Position numbers and translations under genes: made by a program. A model generated the notes under the pieces. The model searched no databases and had not been told where the DNA came from. It saw only the letters and a program-made list of their open reading frames with translations. From Chryseobacterium sp. G0162 (GTDB lineage: Bacteria > Bacteroidota > Bacteroidia > Flavobacteriales > Weeksellaceae), in the NCBI RefSeq assembly GCF_003815715.1, contig NZ_CP033922.1, positions 1,811,001-1,875,000 of the forward strand: 64,000 bases of DNA, given 5' to 3'. Below, piece by piece: positions 31,674 through 40,717 of the stretch. Position 1 is the first letter of the stretch; each line of letters starts with the position of its first letter.

Positions 31674-32501
31674 TTAAAAAGAAAGTTTCACGATAACCGG
31701 AAAATGATCCGATGGATAAAGAAGGTTCTCTCTTCTGTCATTGATGTGACGGTGAGATCTTATCTTAAAGTCTTTTGTAAAAATATAATCGATTCTGTCT
31801 TTAGGTACTTCATTTACATTAAAAGCGGTAAAGGTTCCTGCAGGTCCATAATGTTTCGTTTCAGAATGATAAAAAGTATCCTCCATATTTTGGGAAAGAA
31901 TTTTAACAGGCTCCGTATCATCTGTAAGATTAAAATCTCCACTCACCGTTACCGGCAAATTCTTTGGATTAAGCTCCTTGATCTTTTTCAAAATCAATTC
32001 TGAAGACTTTACTCTGGCTACATTTCCAATATGATCGAAGTGAAGATTCATCGCAAGGAATTCTTTTTTCGATTTTTTATCCTTAAAAACAGCATAGGTA
32101 CAAATTCTGTTCAATGCAGCATCCCAGCCTTTTGAAGGTTTCTCAGGAGTTTCAGACAACCAGAACGTCCCTGATTTTATCACATCCAGTCTTTGGGTAT
32201 CATAAAAAATAGCAGAAAACTCTCCTTTTTCTTTACCATCATCTCTTCCTACTCCAATATAATCGTAATTCTTCAACCCATTTTTAATATCTTTCATCTG
32301 TTCAGGAAGTGCTTCCTGAACACCAAAATAATCGGGATGATAATAGGTTAAAAGATCCGTTACATCCTGTTTTCTTTCCGGCCATGCATTTTCTTTGTCT
32401 GAAGCTACATTTAATCTGATATTAAAACTCATTACGGTAAGGTCCTGCGAAAATCCTAGTGCAAAAAGCATCAAGAGTATCATTGAAAATCTGAAATTCA
32501 T
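31674..32501 (-). CDS. Endonuclease/exonuclease/phosphatase family protein, exported
   Basis: A 275-aa EEP-fold phosphodiesterase/nuclease with a signal peptide (MNFRFSMILLMLFALGFSQ). Motifs: MSFNIRLN near residue 24, a Glu in FGVQEALPEQ, LNLHFDHIG, SGDFNLTDD, DRIDYIFTK and a C-terminal SDHFPVIVKL. These make a complete metal and catalytic set. Such exported Bacteroidota proteins may act on nucleic acid, lipids or sugar phosphates; the substrate is open. The start at 32501 gives the clean signal peptide. It is convergent with the regulator gene, only 4 bp apart, with no hairpin between. Confidence 0.88.
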   Translation of the reverse strand: MNFRFSMILLMLFALGFSQDLTVMSFNIRLNVASDKENAWPERKQDVTDLLTYYHPDYFGVQEALPEQMKDIKNGLKNYDYIGVGRDDGKEKGEFSAIFYDTQRLDVIKSGTFWLSETPEKPSKGWDAALNRICTYAVFKDKKSKKEFLAMNLHFDHIGNVARVKSSELILKKIKELNPKNLPVTVSGDFNLTDDTEPVKILSQNMEDTFYHSETKHYGPAGTFTAFNVNEVPKDRIDYIFTKDFKIRSHRHINDRRENLLYPSDHFPVIVKLSF

Positions 32502-32531
32502 AATTATTTTATCAATTTGAGACAAAAATAA

Positions 32532-32554
32532 GACTTCTCTATGACAGAGAAGTC
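32532..32554 (-). terminator. Terminator of the second M1 peptidase gene
   Basis: Stem GACTTCTCT/AGAGAAGTC (9 bp), loop ATGAC, followed on the minus strand by TTATTTTTG. Confidence 0.75.
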
Positions 32555-32607
32555 CAATTTATATGATAATAATGTTAAATTATTTATTTTAAGAATAATG
32601 ATGAATA

Positions 32608-34542
32608 CTACAATACCAAACTGTTATTATTTAAATTAGTATCAGGTATTTTGGAATCCGGATCTAGCTTAACCCCGTTTATTTCCTTGTTAGAATCCAC
32701 CTTGAAAGTCCATTCGGTATTTCTCTTCCAGACTTCGATAGGTATTTTGACATTTTTTGTTGTTCCGTCTTTAAATACCAATTGAACCGTAGTAGGAACC
32801 GGTAATTGTCCAATATTTTCAATTGTAACCTGAACCCCTTTTTTAAAATCTCCATCAATATATTTAGCACTCTTCACTGCCTGATCAATTTTCCATTTAT
32901 TGAAAAACCACCCTCTCCAGAACCAGGTTAATTCTTCTCCTGAAACATTTTCCATACTATGAAAGAAATCCCATGGAGTAGGATGTTTAAACGCCCAGCG
33001 ATCTATATAAGTTCTGAAAGCTTTATCAAATTTTTCAGGCCCTAAAATTGATTCTCGTAAAATAGATAATCCGGCACCAGGCTTGTAATAGGCCAAAGCA
33101 GCAATACTTCTTTCTTTCATATTATCTGGTCCCACCATAACAGGTTCCAGGTTATCATTCATAAAAAAATTTCCTGCTTGCCCTAAATTCTTTTTCCTGT
33201 AATACTCCCCTTTATTAAAAGCTTCTGTGGAAATTTCGTTAATAAATGTATTAAACCCTTCATCCATCCATGCGAATAATCTCTCATTAGAACCTACGAT
33301 CATAGGAAACCAGTTGTGCCCAAACTCATGATCCGTAACTCCCCAAAGCTCCTCTCCTTTAGAATCCATGTGACAAAAAACAATTCCCGGATACTCCATT
33401 CCGCCTTCATTTCCGGCTACGTTGGTTGCAGCAGGATACGTATACCCATACCATTTCTTTGAGTAATGTTCTATAGCTGCTTTTGTATATTCTGTAGATC
33501 TTCCCCATGCTCTTTCTCCTGCGCTCTCCACAGGATAAGCAGAAATAGCCAATGATTTTTTACCATTCGGAAGATTAATTCTCGCCGCATCCAAAATGAA
33601 GCCGGCAGATGATGCCCACGCAAAATCACGGGCCTGTGTAATTTTAAACTTCCAGGTTTTTGTTCCTGAAGATTTGTTTTTACCGATTTCAGATTCCGGA
33701 CGTATCATTACAGTTTTATCACTGTTTCTTGCCTGGTTCCACCTGTTGATTTCTTCCTTACTGTAGACTTCATTTTCATTCAAAAGTTCTCCAGATGCTA
33801 CAACACAATGATTGGCTGGTACCGTAATATTTGCAGTAATATCTCCATATTCAAGATAAAATTCGGAAGCTCCTACGTAAGGAAGCGTATTCCATCCCAT
33901 AACATCATCATATACACACATTCTCGGATACCATTGTGCCATGGTAAATATTTTACCATTTTTGGTATCCTGTATTCCCATTCTGTCTGAACCATATTCA
34001 GGGGAAATAAAGGAATATTCGATAGCAATTTTTGCCACGCCACCCCTTGCTTTTAATTCTCCAGAAAGATCAATCTGCATCCTGGTATCCGTAATGGTAT
34101 ATTTTACCTCTTTACCATCAATTTTTACTGATTTAATGGTGTAACCACCCTCAAAAGCCTCTCCATGAGCTCCGTTTCTGCTTCCAGATAAAGGAACAAC
34201 CGCATTTCCACGGGAATCTTTTGCAAAGAGGTTCTGATCAAGCTGCAGCCAAAGAAAGCTAAGTTTATCAGGACTATTATTGGTATATTTAATTTCAGCG
34301 GTACCTGTAATCTCTTTTTTACTTTCATTCAAGCTGACATTTAAATGATAATCCGCTGAATTCTGCCAATAGGCATGTCCCGGTTGTCCGCTTGCAGAAC
34401 GGGTTTCCGTACCTGTCTGAGGATAGAAGAATGGCTTAAATGCTTCTACATAATCATATTTTGGGGTTTCCTGTGCTACTACAGATCCTGAGAAAAAGAA
34501 AACTGTAATAGCTGAAACAAGGGTTGGAAGTTTTAAATTCAT
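32608..34542 (-). CDS. M1-family peptidase, exported
   Basis: A 644-aa metallopeptidase with signal peptide ([20 protein letters not shown]...VVAQ). Zinc site HEFGH (His405, Glu406, His409) and Glu428 in MDEGFNT, with the correct 18-residue gap. The GAMEN-like motif is [10 protein letters not shown]. The C-terminal part ([20 protein letters not shown]) is a beta-domain shared with the M1 gene at 24198-26063; the two are clearly related but diverged. It probably trims peptides at the cell surface or in the periplasm. Confidence 0.92.
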   Translation of the reverse strand: MNLKLPTLVSAITVFFFSGSVVAQETPKYDYVEAFKPFFYPQTGTETRSASGQPGHAYWQNSADYHLNVSLNESKKEITGTAEIKYTNNSPDKLSFLWLQLDQNLFAKDSRGNAVVPLSGSRNGAHGEAFEGGYTIKSVKIDGKEVKYTITDTRMQIDLSGELKARGGVAKIAIEYSFISPEYGSDRMGIQDTKNGKIFTMAQWYPRMCVYDDVMGWNTLPYVGASEFYLEYGDITANITVPANHCVVASGELLNENEVYSKEEINRWNQARNSDKTVMIRPESEIGKNKSSGTKTWKFKITQARDFAWASSAGFILDAARINLPNGKKSLAISAYPVESAGERAWGRSTEYTKAAIEHYSKKWYGYTYPAATNVAGNEGGMEYPGIVFCHMDSKGEELWGVTDHEFGHNWFPMIVGSNERLFAWMDEGFNTFINEISTEAFNKGEYYRKKNLGQAGNFFMNDNLEPVMVGPDNMKERSIAALAYYKPGAGLSILRESILGPEKFDKAFRTYIDRWAFKHPTPWDFFHSMENVSGEELTWFWRGWFFNKWKIDQAVKSAKYIDGDFKKGVQVTIENIGQLPVPTTVQLVFKDGTTKNVKIPIEVWKRNTEWTFKVDSNKEINGVKLDPDSKIPDTNLNNNSLVL

Positions 34543-34584
34543 TTGAAAAAATTATTACTAATGTAATGCATAGGTAAAAAAAAT

Positions 34585-34609
34585 GCCCGGAATTGTTACA
34601 AATCCGGGC
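34585..34609 (-). terminator. Terminator of the SDR gene
   Basis: GC-rich stem GCCCGGAATT/AATCCGGGC followed on the minus strand by a run of eight Ts. Confidence 0.85.
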
Positions 34610-34630
34610 TACTTTTTTAAATAAATTAAG

Positions 34631-35563
34631 TTAGTTTGATTTTTTTGCTTTAATCATGGCTTCCAATGCATCCCACATTTCGCCCGGGATTGCTTCAAGC
34701 ATATTAAACTCTCCTGCTCCCTGAAGCCATTCTCCACCATCAATAGTCACTACCTCACCATTCATATAAGCAGAATAATCTGATACAAGATATGCAGCAA
34801 GATTAGCTAACTCCTGATGTTCTCCTACTCTTCTTAACGGAACTTTTTTCTTCATATCAAATTTTTCCTGCAAATCTCCGGGAAGAAGTCTGTCCCATGC
34901 TCCTTTTGTAGGGAAAGGTCCCGGAGCAATCGCATTGAAACGAATTCCATATTTTGCCCACTCTACCGCCAGTGATCTTGTCATGGCCAAAACACCTGCT
35001 TTTGCGCACGCAGATGGCACAACATAGGCTGAACCTGTCCATGCATACGTTGTAACAATATTCAGAACAGTTCCAGGAGTCTTAGAGTCTATCCAATGTT
35101 TACCTATAGAAAGTGTACAGTTTTTTGTTCCTTTTAAAACAATATCTAAAATAGAGTCAAAAGCGGAATGAGTCAGTTTTTCTGTTGGAGAAATAAAATT
35201 TCCGGCGGCATTATTCAATAAAATATCAATTTTCCCGAATTCTTTCAGCGTTGCTTCTTTCATGGCTTCCACCTCATCCCAGTTTCTTACATCACAAGCT
35301 ACACAAAGAATTTTTCCGCCTGTTTGTTCACTATCATTTTTATTTTCGCTTTGGCGTTCGCGATTGCTTCGCAATTCTTCTTCCAGTTCTTTTGCTGTAG
35401 CCTGTAATTTCTCCAGATTTCTGGAGGTGATCACCACATTGGCTCCCAGTTCAAGAAAATATTTAGTCATTGCTTTTCCAAGACCGCTTCCACCTCCTGT
35501 TACAATCGCTACTTTATCTTTCAGTGCACCTTCGCGCAACATCGGTTGTGTATATAGACTCAT
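34631..35563 (-). CDS. SDR oxidoreductase, 2,4-dienoyl-CoA reductase (DECR)-like
   Basis: A 310-aa short-chain dehydrogenase. The nucleotide-binding motif is VTGGGSGLGKA (21-31), followed by NNAAGNF. The active site is the DECR type, Ser and Lys in VPSACAKAGV rather than the standard YxxxK, so it likely reduces 2,4-dienoyl-CoA in unsaturated fatty acid beta-oxidation. Residues about 63-80 (ELRSNRERQSENKNDSEQ) look like an in-frame insert after the ELEE helix: its Arg codons are CGA/CGC and its DNA holds a small hairpin, unlike the rest. It is monocistronic with its own terminator. Confidence 0.88.
   Translation of the reverse strand: MSLYTQPMLREGALKDKVAIVTGGGSGLGKAMTKYFLELGANVVITSRNLEKLQATAKELEEELRSNRERQSENKNDSEQTGGKILCVACDVRNWDEVEAMKEATLKEFGKIDILLNNAAGNFISPTEKLTHSAFDSILDIVLKGTKNCTLSIGKHWIDSKTPGTVLNIVTTYAWTGSAYVVPSACAKAGVLAMTRSLAVEWAKYGIRFNAIAPGPFPTKGAWDRLLPGDLQEKFDMKKKVPLRRVGEHQELANLAAYLVSDYSAYMNGEVVTIDGGEWLQGAGEFNMLEAIPGEMWDALEAMIKAKKSN
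35324..35377. repeat. In-frame palindromic insert within the SDR gene
   Basis: A segment of about 54 bp encoding ELRSNRERQSENKNDSEQ. It contains the hairpin ATTGC-ttc-GCAAT (35363-35375) and three CGA/CGC arginine codons in a gene that otherwise prefers AGA. It interrupts a surface region between helix and strand of the Rossmann fold. Confidence 0.5.
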
Positions 35564-35689
35564 AAAATATTTTTTCTTAAAAATAATAAATATTGAAATG
35601 CAATCCTTTAAAATAGGTCGATAAATAATGCTACAAATAATTATTCCTCATAATATTATTAAAAAAAATACATCAAATACTCCAAAAGA

Positions 35690-35720
35690 AAATAGTCTGG
35701 TAATAATTACCAAACTATTT
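35690..35720 (-). terminator. Terminator of the DUF1573 gene
   Basis: Long AT-rich stem AAATAGT-c-TGGTAA / TTACCA-a-ACTATTT with a single mismatch and a 3-nt loop. Confidence 0.75.
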
Positions 35721-35741
35721 TTATTGTTTCAAGACGATCTA

Positions 35742-36152
35742 TTAAGAAGCAACAACTCCTTTGAATGAAAGCGTTTTAGGCGTTTTACTCTCACTTGTAG
35801 TAACATTTACAGTTTTCATAAATGGACCTACTGCTGCCGCATTATAACTAGCTTCTACAAAACCTTTCTTTCCTGGCTGGATAGGCGTTTTTGTATAATC
35901 AGCGGTAGTACATCCGCATGAAGGGGCCACATTTTGTATAATGATTGGTTTTGAACTTGTATTGGTAAATTCAAATCTGATCAATTTTGGTTTTCCCTGA
36001 GGAATATTTCCTACATCTATAGATTCTGATTTCCATTTAATAGCATCTGCAACCATTTTTACAATGGATGGAGCGTCTGAAGTAAGAACGTTAGCATAAA
36101 AAGGAGAGAATGCCAACACAGCCAAAAGAGCGGTAATTTTTAGTTTTTTCAT
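35742..36152 (-). CDS. DUF1573 domain protein, exported
   Basis: A 136-aa secreted protein. A signal peptide (MKKLKITALLAVLAFSPFYA) is followed by one immunoglobulin-like DUF1573 domain with the hallmark APSCGCTTADYTK near residue 80 and PGKKGFVEASYNA. The family's role is unclear; the Cys-Gly-Cys motif hints at metal or thiol chemistry. It is divergent from a two-component operon with a shared regulatory region, so it may be a target of that system. Confidence 0.88.
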   Translation of the reverse strand: MKKLKITALLAVLAFSPFYANVLTSDAPSIVKMVADAIKWKSESIDVGNIPQGKPKLIRFEFTNTSSKPIIIQNVAPSCGCTTADYTKTPIQPGKKGFVEASYNAAAVGPFMKTVNVTTSESKTPKTLSFKGVVAS

Positions 36153-36199
36153 GAGTATAAATTTTATTATTTAAAAACGGATTATCTTTTTCGATGTAA

Positions 36200-36207
36200 C
36201 AAATGTA
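36200..36207 (-). promoter_or_regulatory. -7 element of the DUF1573 gene
   Basis: TACATTTG on the minus strand, an exact TAnnTTTG match, about 48 bp before the ATG. The left regulator box overlaps its -33 area. Confidence 0.5.
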
Positions 36208-36219
36208 AAACAGACTATG

Positions 36220-36266
36220 ATTACAACTTGTTAACCGCTGTCAAACATTTGTTAACAAGTTGTTAA
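36220..36266 (+). promoter_or_regulatory. TTGTTAA repeat cluster in the DUF1573 / kinase divergent region
   Basis: TTGTTAA begins at 36228, 36249 and 36260, that is 21 and 11 bp apart, all on the same helical face. The last copies also form the palindrome TTAACAA-g-TTGTTAA (36252-36266), and 36223-36235 is an exact inverted repeat of 36251-36263. This is a good candidate site for the OmpR-type regulator at 37578-38267. Confidence 0.55.
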
Positions 36267-36284
36267 TGGTAAAAGATAAATAGA

Positions 36285-36292
36285 TATTTTTG
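36285..36292 (+). promoter_or_regulatory. -7 element of the second kinase-regulator operon
   Basis: TATTTTTG, an exact TAnnTTTG match, with TTG at 36260-36262 (22-bp gap) inside the regulator box and the kinase ATG 20 bp downstream. Confidence 0.55.
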
Positions 36293-36311
36293 GATAATAT
36301 TGTTTCAGGAA

Positions 36312-37565
36312 ATGAAAATAAAAAAACTCAATATCATCATAACGCTGGGGTTCATCGCTATTATCGGAATTTTAATAGCTCAACTGATGTGGACCCGCCA
36401 AGCTTATAATCTTGAGGATAAAAAGTTTAACCAAAAGGTAAATATTGCCTTAATGGAAGTTGCGGAAAAATTATCCGGCGGAAAAACTTCCTATACGGAA
36501 AATCCTGTTCAGAATATCGCCAATGACTATTATGTAGTCAATATTAATAATGAATTTCATCCCATAGTTCTTGAATATTATCTCAAAACAGAATTCACCC
36601 GATTTCAAATCAATACAGATTATGTATATGCATTATATAACTGTCATAGTGATAAAATGGTGTACGGAAAATTTATGACTTCTCATCAGGAAAGCCCAAG
36701 TAACAAAGTGATTAATTTTCCCAAGCACAAAAACCTTACCTATTACTTTTCAATCCGGTTTCCTGATAAAACAACTTATCTGATCAGCTCATTAAGATTC
36801 TGGTATGTGCTCACTTTTGCCCTTATTATTATTCTTTTGGTCTATGTTTATTCTATTTATACCATCATTCAACAAAAGAAATTCTCAGAACTGCAAAGAG
36901 ATTTCATCAATAATATGACGCATGAGTTCAAAACACCTTTATCTTCCATACTTTTAGCATCCGAAGCTCTCAATAAGCAGGATCTGGTGCAGGAAAACTC
37001 TAAACTACAGACCTACACCTCTATTATTATCAATCAAAGCCACAAGCTTAATAATCATATTGAAAAAATACTGAATATTGCAAAGAACGATGCTTCCGGC
37101 TTGTCATTAAAGCCTCAAAAAATCGTCCTGCTTCCTTTTATTCAGGAAATTGCAGATACCATACAGCATAAAAATGCAGACCTCAGCATCGAGATAGATA
37201 TTGAAAACAGCACGTCAATCATGGCTGATGAATTTCACTTTACCAATATCATTTATAATATTTTAGACAACTCCATCAAGTATTGTGAAACAAACCCGGT
37301 TATTAACATTTCATCCTATAAAGATTCAAAAGGTTTATATTTAAAGTTTAAAGACAACGGATTGGGTATTCCTGCTAAAAATATTCCTCATATTTTTGAA
37401 AAATTTTATAGGGTACCTACCAAAAGAAGTGAGGAAGTAAACGGTTTTGGGCTGGGACTATTTTATGTAAAGAAAGTAGTGCAACAGCATCTCTGGAAAA
37501 TTTCTGTAGAGAATAATGAAGACAAAGGAATTACCACCACTCTCTTTTTTCCGTTTTCAATTTAA
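36312..37565 (+). CDS. Sensor histidine kinase, OmpR-partner type (DUF1573 locus)
   Basis: A 417-aa membrane kinase: helix 1 (about 6-24), a periplasmic region of about 130 residues without a recognised fold, and helix 2 (about 163-185, VLTFALIIILLVYVYSIYTI). The HisKA box is NNMTHEFKTPLSSILLA, and the ATPase has NILDNSIKYCET, KDNGLGIPAKN, FEKFYRVPTK and GFGLGLFYVKKV. The start at 36312 follows the promoter element by 20 bp; an upstream in-frame alternative at 36300 uses a non-ATG codon. The next gene is its partner regulator. Confidence 0.93.
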   Translation: MKIKKLNIIITLGFIAIIGILIAQLMWTRQAYNLEDKKFNQKVNIALMEVAEKLSGGKTSYTENPVQNIANDYYVVNINNEFHPIVLEYYLKTEFTRFQINTDYVYALYNCHSDKMVYGKFMTSHQESPSNKVINFPKHKNLTYYFSIRFPDKTTYLISSLRFWYVLTFALIIILLVYVYSIYTIIQQKKFSELQRDFINNMTHEFKTPLSSILLASEALNKQDLVQENSKLQTYTSIIINQSHKLNNHIEKILNIAKNDASGLSLKPQKIVLLPFIQEIADTIQHKNADLSIEIDIENSTSIMADEFHFTNIIYNILDNSIKYCETNPVINISSYKDSKGLYLKFKDNGLGIPAKNIPHIFEKFYRVPTKRSEEVNGFGLGLFYVKKVVQQHLWKISVENNEDKGITTTLFFPFSI

Positions 37566-37577
37566 TCATGTGTAAGT

Positions 37578-38267
37578 ATGGAGAAATCTAAAATTTTATA
37601 TGCCGAAGACGACAAAACAATAGCATTCCTGGTTGAAGACAGCTTAGAAAGTTATTATGATATCAGCTGCTATTCGGACGGAGAATCTGCATTGGAAGCA
37701 TTTAACAGTAAGGATTATGATATTTGTCTGCTGGATATTATGATGCCTGGCATGAACGGATTTGAAGTAGCCCAGCAGATTCGTAGTAAAAACTCTGAGA
37801 TCCCGATTATTTTTATTTCTGCAAAAGCTTTAAAGGAAGACAGAATCAAAGGGTTAAAAATAGGAGCCGATGATTATCTGGTAAAACCATTCAGTATTGA
37901 AGAACTGATGCTGAAAATAGAAGTTTTCCTGAAACGTACAAAGAAAACCAATCCCACTCCTGTAAAATACAAAGTCGGGAAATATGATTTTGACCCTAAA
38001 AACTACACCCTGCAAGGCATAGAAAACAACATCACTCTTACTCAAAGAGAGTCTGAACTTCTTCATTATTTTCTCAATCACAAAAATACCGTTGTGAAAA
38101 GACAGGATATCCTAAAGGCCATCTGGGGAGATGATGATTATTTCATGGGGAGAAGTCTGGACGTATTTATTTCCCGGTTGCGAAAAGTGCTAGCTGCGGA
38201 ACAGGATATTTTAATTGAAAATCTGCACGGAATAGGGTTCCGTTTTTCCGAAAAAAATAAATATTGA
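37578..38267 (+). CDS. OmpR-family response regulator (DUF1573 locus)
   Basis: A 229-aa regulator. Receiver with Asp11/Asp12, phospho-acceptor Asp53 in LLDIMMPGMNGF and Lys in YLVKPFSIEE. The winged-helix domain has LTQRESELLHYFLNHKNTVV and the recognition helix GRSLDVFISRLRKVL. It follows its kinase by 12 bp. It is paralogous to the regulator at 30983-31669; the DNA-recognition core is the same, while the receiver surfaces differ as expected for insulated pairs. Confidence 0.94.
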   Translation: MEKSKILYAEDDKTIAFLVEDSLESYYDISCYSDGESALEAFNSKDYDICLLDIMMPGMNGFEVAQQIRSKNSEIPIIFISAKALKEDRIKGLKIGADDYLVKPFSIEELMLKIEVFLKRTKKTNPTPVKYKVGKYDFDPKNYTLQGIENNITLTQRESELLHYFLNHKNTVVKRQDILKAIWGDDDYFMGRSLDVFISRLRKVLAAEQDILIENLHGIGFRFSEKNKY

Positions 38268-38337
38268 ACGAATTCTTATAAAGTAAAACAGCAAATGATG
38301 ATTTTAATTAATTTTAACCTTTGAAAATTTGTTATTA

Positions 38338-40635
38338 ATGAAAAATCACAGAGCCATTGTTTTTCTGTTTCTATTATTTTTAAGTCTTTACTTTAAAGCT
38401 CAAAAATTTGAAAGATTATATCAATATGTAAATCCACTCATCGGAACTGAAAAAATGGGGCATACCTATCCCGGAGCTACTGTTCCCTTTGGAGCCATAC
38501 AATTAAGTCCGGAAACTGACAGCATTTCCTATGAACTTAACGGAAAATACAATGGTGAAGTTTATAAATATTGCGCAGGCTATCGTTATGAAGACAAAAC
38601 CATTACAGGCTTTAGCTCTACTCATTTTAGTGGTACGGGGCATTCTGACCTTGGGGATTTTTTGATAATGCCTACTGTTGGGAAGCTTCAGCTTAATCCC
38701 GGAACGGCTACACATCCTGAAAATGGATACAGAAGCAGATTTTCACATCAGAACGAAAAGGCCGCTGCAGGATATTATCAGGTTAAGCTTGATGATTATA
38801 ATATCCTTGCAGAATTAACCGCTACTCCAAGGGTGGGAGTCCATCGTTATACTTTTCCCAAATCTGATCAGGCTCATATTATTTTAGATCTGATGGCGGG
38901 CATCTATAACTATGACGGAAAAAATGTCTGGACCTATGTCCGCAAAGAAGATGGTAACACCATTACAGGATATAGGCAAACCAATGGCTGGGCAAGAACA
39001 AGAACGGTTTATTTTGCGATGACATTTTCAAAACCTTTCAAATCCTACGGTCAGAAAAATTATGATGAAAAGCAGATTTACAAAGGATTTTGGAGAAAGT
39101 TCGATCAAACAAAAAACTTCCCGGAAATCGCTGGAAAAAATTTAAAAATGTATTTTGATTTTGACACGAATGAAGGTGAATCTATTGAGATCAAACTTGC
39201 AATTTCTCCTGTAAGCCAAGCTAATGCTTTGGAAAACCTTGAGAAGGAAGCCGGAAATTTAACGTTCGATCAGGTTAAGGCAAATGCGCAAAGAGATTGG
39301 GACAAGGAATTAAATAAAATTGTTATTGAAGGTTCTGAAACCCAAAAGACCAATTTTTATACTGCGATGTATCATACATTCATTAACCCCACAGTTTATA
39401 TGGATGTAAACGGAGAATACAAAGGATTGGATCAAAATATTCACAAAGCAGAAAATTTCATCAACTATACTACATTCTCTTTATGGGATACGTATCGGGC
39501 TCTTCATCCTTTCTTTAATATTATTCAACCTAAACGTAATAATGACATGGTGAGATCAATGATGGCTCATTATAATCAGTTTTCAATGAAAATGTTACCC
39601 ATATGGTCACATTATGCCAATGACAACTGGTGCATGAGTGGTTATCACAGCGTAAGTGTTGTTGCCGATGCTATTATCAAAGGAAATTATAATGGTGATG
39701 CTAAAGAAGCCCTGAAAGCATGTGTAGAAACAGCCAACAAAAGAGACTATGAAGGGATTGGTCAATATATTGATCTAGGATATATTCCTGCTGAAAAAAA
39801 CGGAACTTCAGTTTCAAATACTCTGGAATATACTTATGATGACTGGGCCATTGCTCAGTTGGCTAAACATTTAGGAGAAACAGAAATCTATAATCAATTC
39901 ATCAAACGTTCTCAAAATTGGAAGAATAATTTTGACAAAACCATCGGATTTATGCGTCCGCGCCTTGCTGATGGAAGTTTTAAAAAAGATTTCGATGTTT
40001 TAAGTACCCACGGACAGGGATTCATTGAAGGGAACTCATGGAACTATAGCTTTTTTGTTCCGCAAAATCCAGATGAGCTGATAACAATGATGGGCGGAAA
40101 AAAGAAATTTGCATCAAAGCTGGATGAACTGTTTTCAATGCACCTACCCGATGAATTTTTCGCAGATACTGAAGATATTACCAGAGAAGGGATTATCGGT
40201 GGATATGTTCACGGAAACGAACCGGCACATCATGTTGCTTATCTCTATAACTGGGCAGGACAGCCTTGGAAAACCCAATCACAGATCCGTCATATTCTTG
40301 AAATGCAATATAAAGCAACACCGGACGGATTAGGAGGAAATGATGATACAGGACAAATGAGCGCGTGGTATATTCTAAGTTCATTAGGTTTTTATCCTGT
40401 AGCTCCCGGTTCAGACAACTATTCAATAGGAAGTCCGGCCATTGACAATGCTGTTTTAAATTTAGAAAACGGAAAAACTTTTGAAATTGAAGCCATCAAT
40501 CAAAGCCCACAAAATGTATATGTACAAAAGGTTCTTTTAAATGGAAAAGAGGTTAAAAATTTCACATTAAAGCATTCTGAGATTATGAATGGAGGAAAAC
40601 TTACTTTTTATATGGGCAATAAGGCTAAAAAATAG
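38338..40635 (+). CDS. GH92-family alpha-1,2-mannosidase, exported
   Basis: A 765-aa exported glycosidase with a signal peptide (MKNHRAIVFLFLLFLSLYFKAQ). GH92 landmarks: VNPLIGTEKMGHTYPGATVP at the start of the N-terminal beta-sandwich, then in the (alpha/alpha)6 part TTFSLWDTYRALHPFF, and GGNDDTGQMSAWYILSSLGF with the acidic catalytic region, followed by GSPAIDNAVL. It acts on mannose-rich N-glycans in known members and needs calcium. The start was set at the ATG 38338; the frame opens three codons earlier with TTG. It is an orphan here, without SusC/SusD partners. Confidence 0.93.
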   Translation: MKNHRAIVFLFLLFLSLYFKAQKFERLYQYVNPLIGTEKMGHTYPGATVPFGAIQLSPETDSISYELNGKYNGEVYKYCAGYRYEDKTITGFSSTHFSGTGHSDLGDFLIMPTVGKLQLNPGTATHPENGYRSRFSHQNEKAAAGYYQVKLDDYNILAELTATPRVGVHRYTFPKSDQAHIILDLMAGIYNYDGKNVWTYVRKEDGNTITGYRQTNGWARTRTVYFAMTFSKPFKSYGQKNYDEKQIYKGFWRKFDQTKNFPEIAGKNLKMYFDFDTNEGESIEIKLAISPVSQANALENLEKEAGNLTFDQVKANAQRDWDKELNKIVIEGSETQKTNFYTAMYHTFINPTVYMDVNGEYKGLDQNIHKAENFINYTTFSLWDTYRALHPFFNIIQPKRNNDMVRSMMAHYNQFSMKMLPIWSHYANDNWCMSGYHSVSVVADAIIKGNYNGDAKEALKACVETANKRDYEGIGQYIDLGYIPAEKNGTSVSNTLEYTYDDWAIAQLAKHLGETEIYNQFIKRSQNWKNNFDKTIGFMRPRLADGSFKKDFDVLSTHGQGFIEGNSWNYSFFVPQNPDELITMMGGKKKFASKLDELFSMHLPDEFFADTEDITREGIIGGYVHGNEPAHHVAYLYNWAGQPWKTQSQIRHILEMQYKATPDGLGGNDDTGQMSAWYILSSLGFYPVAPGSDNYSIGSPAIDNAVLNLENGKTFEIEAINQSPQNVYVQKVLLNGKEVKNFTLKHSEIMNGGKLTFYMGNKAKK

Positions 40636-40638
40636 GTT

Positions 40639-40691
40639 TTGGCTAAAGCCAATGGAATTTTTGAAATAAAAAAGCGGGCTAAAGCCCGCTT
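40639..40691. repeat. Paired GGCTAAAGCC hairpins between convergent genes
   Basis: Two perfect hairpins with the same core and AA loop: TTGGCT-AA-AGCCAA (40639-40652) and AAGCGGGCT-AA-AGCCCGCTT (40672-40691). They are 19 bp apart, between the GH92 and dihydroorotase genes. The shared GGCTAAAGCC core suggests a REP-like dispersed element that may also end transcription from both sides. Confidence 0.65.
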
Positions 40692-40717
40692 CTATTGAAT
40701 TGTTATAATAACTTTTA

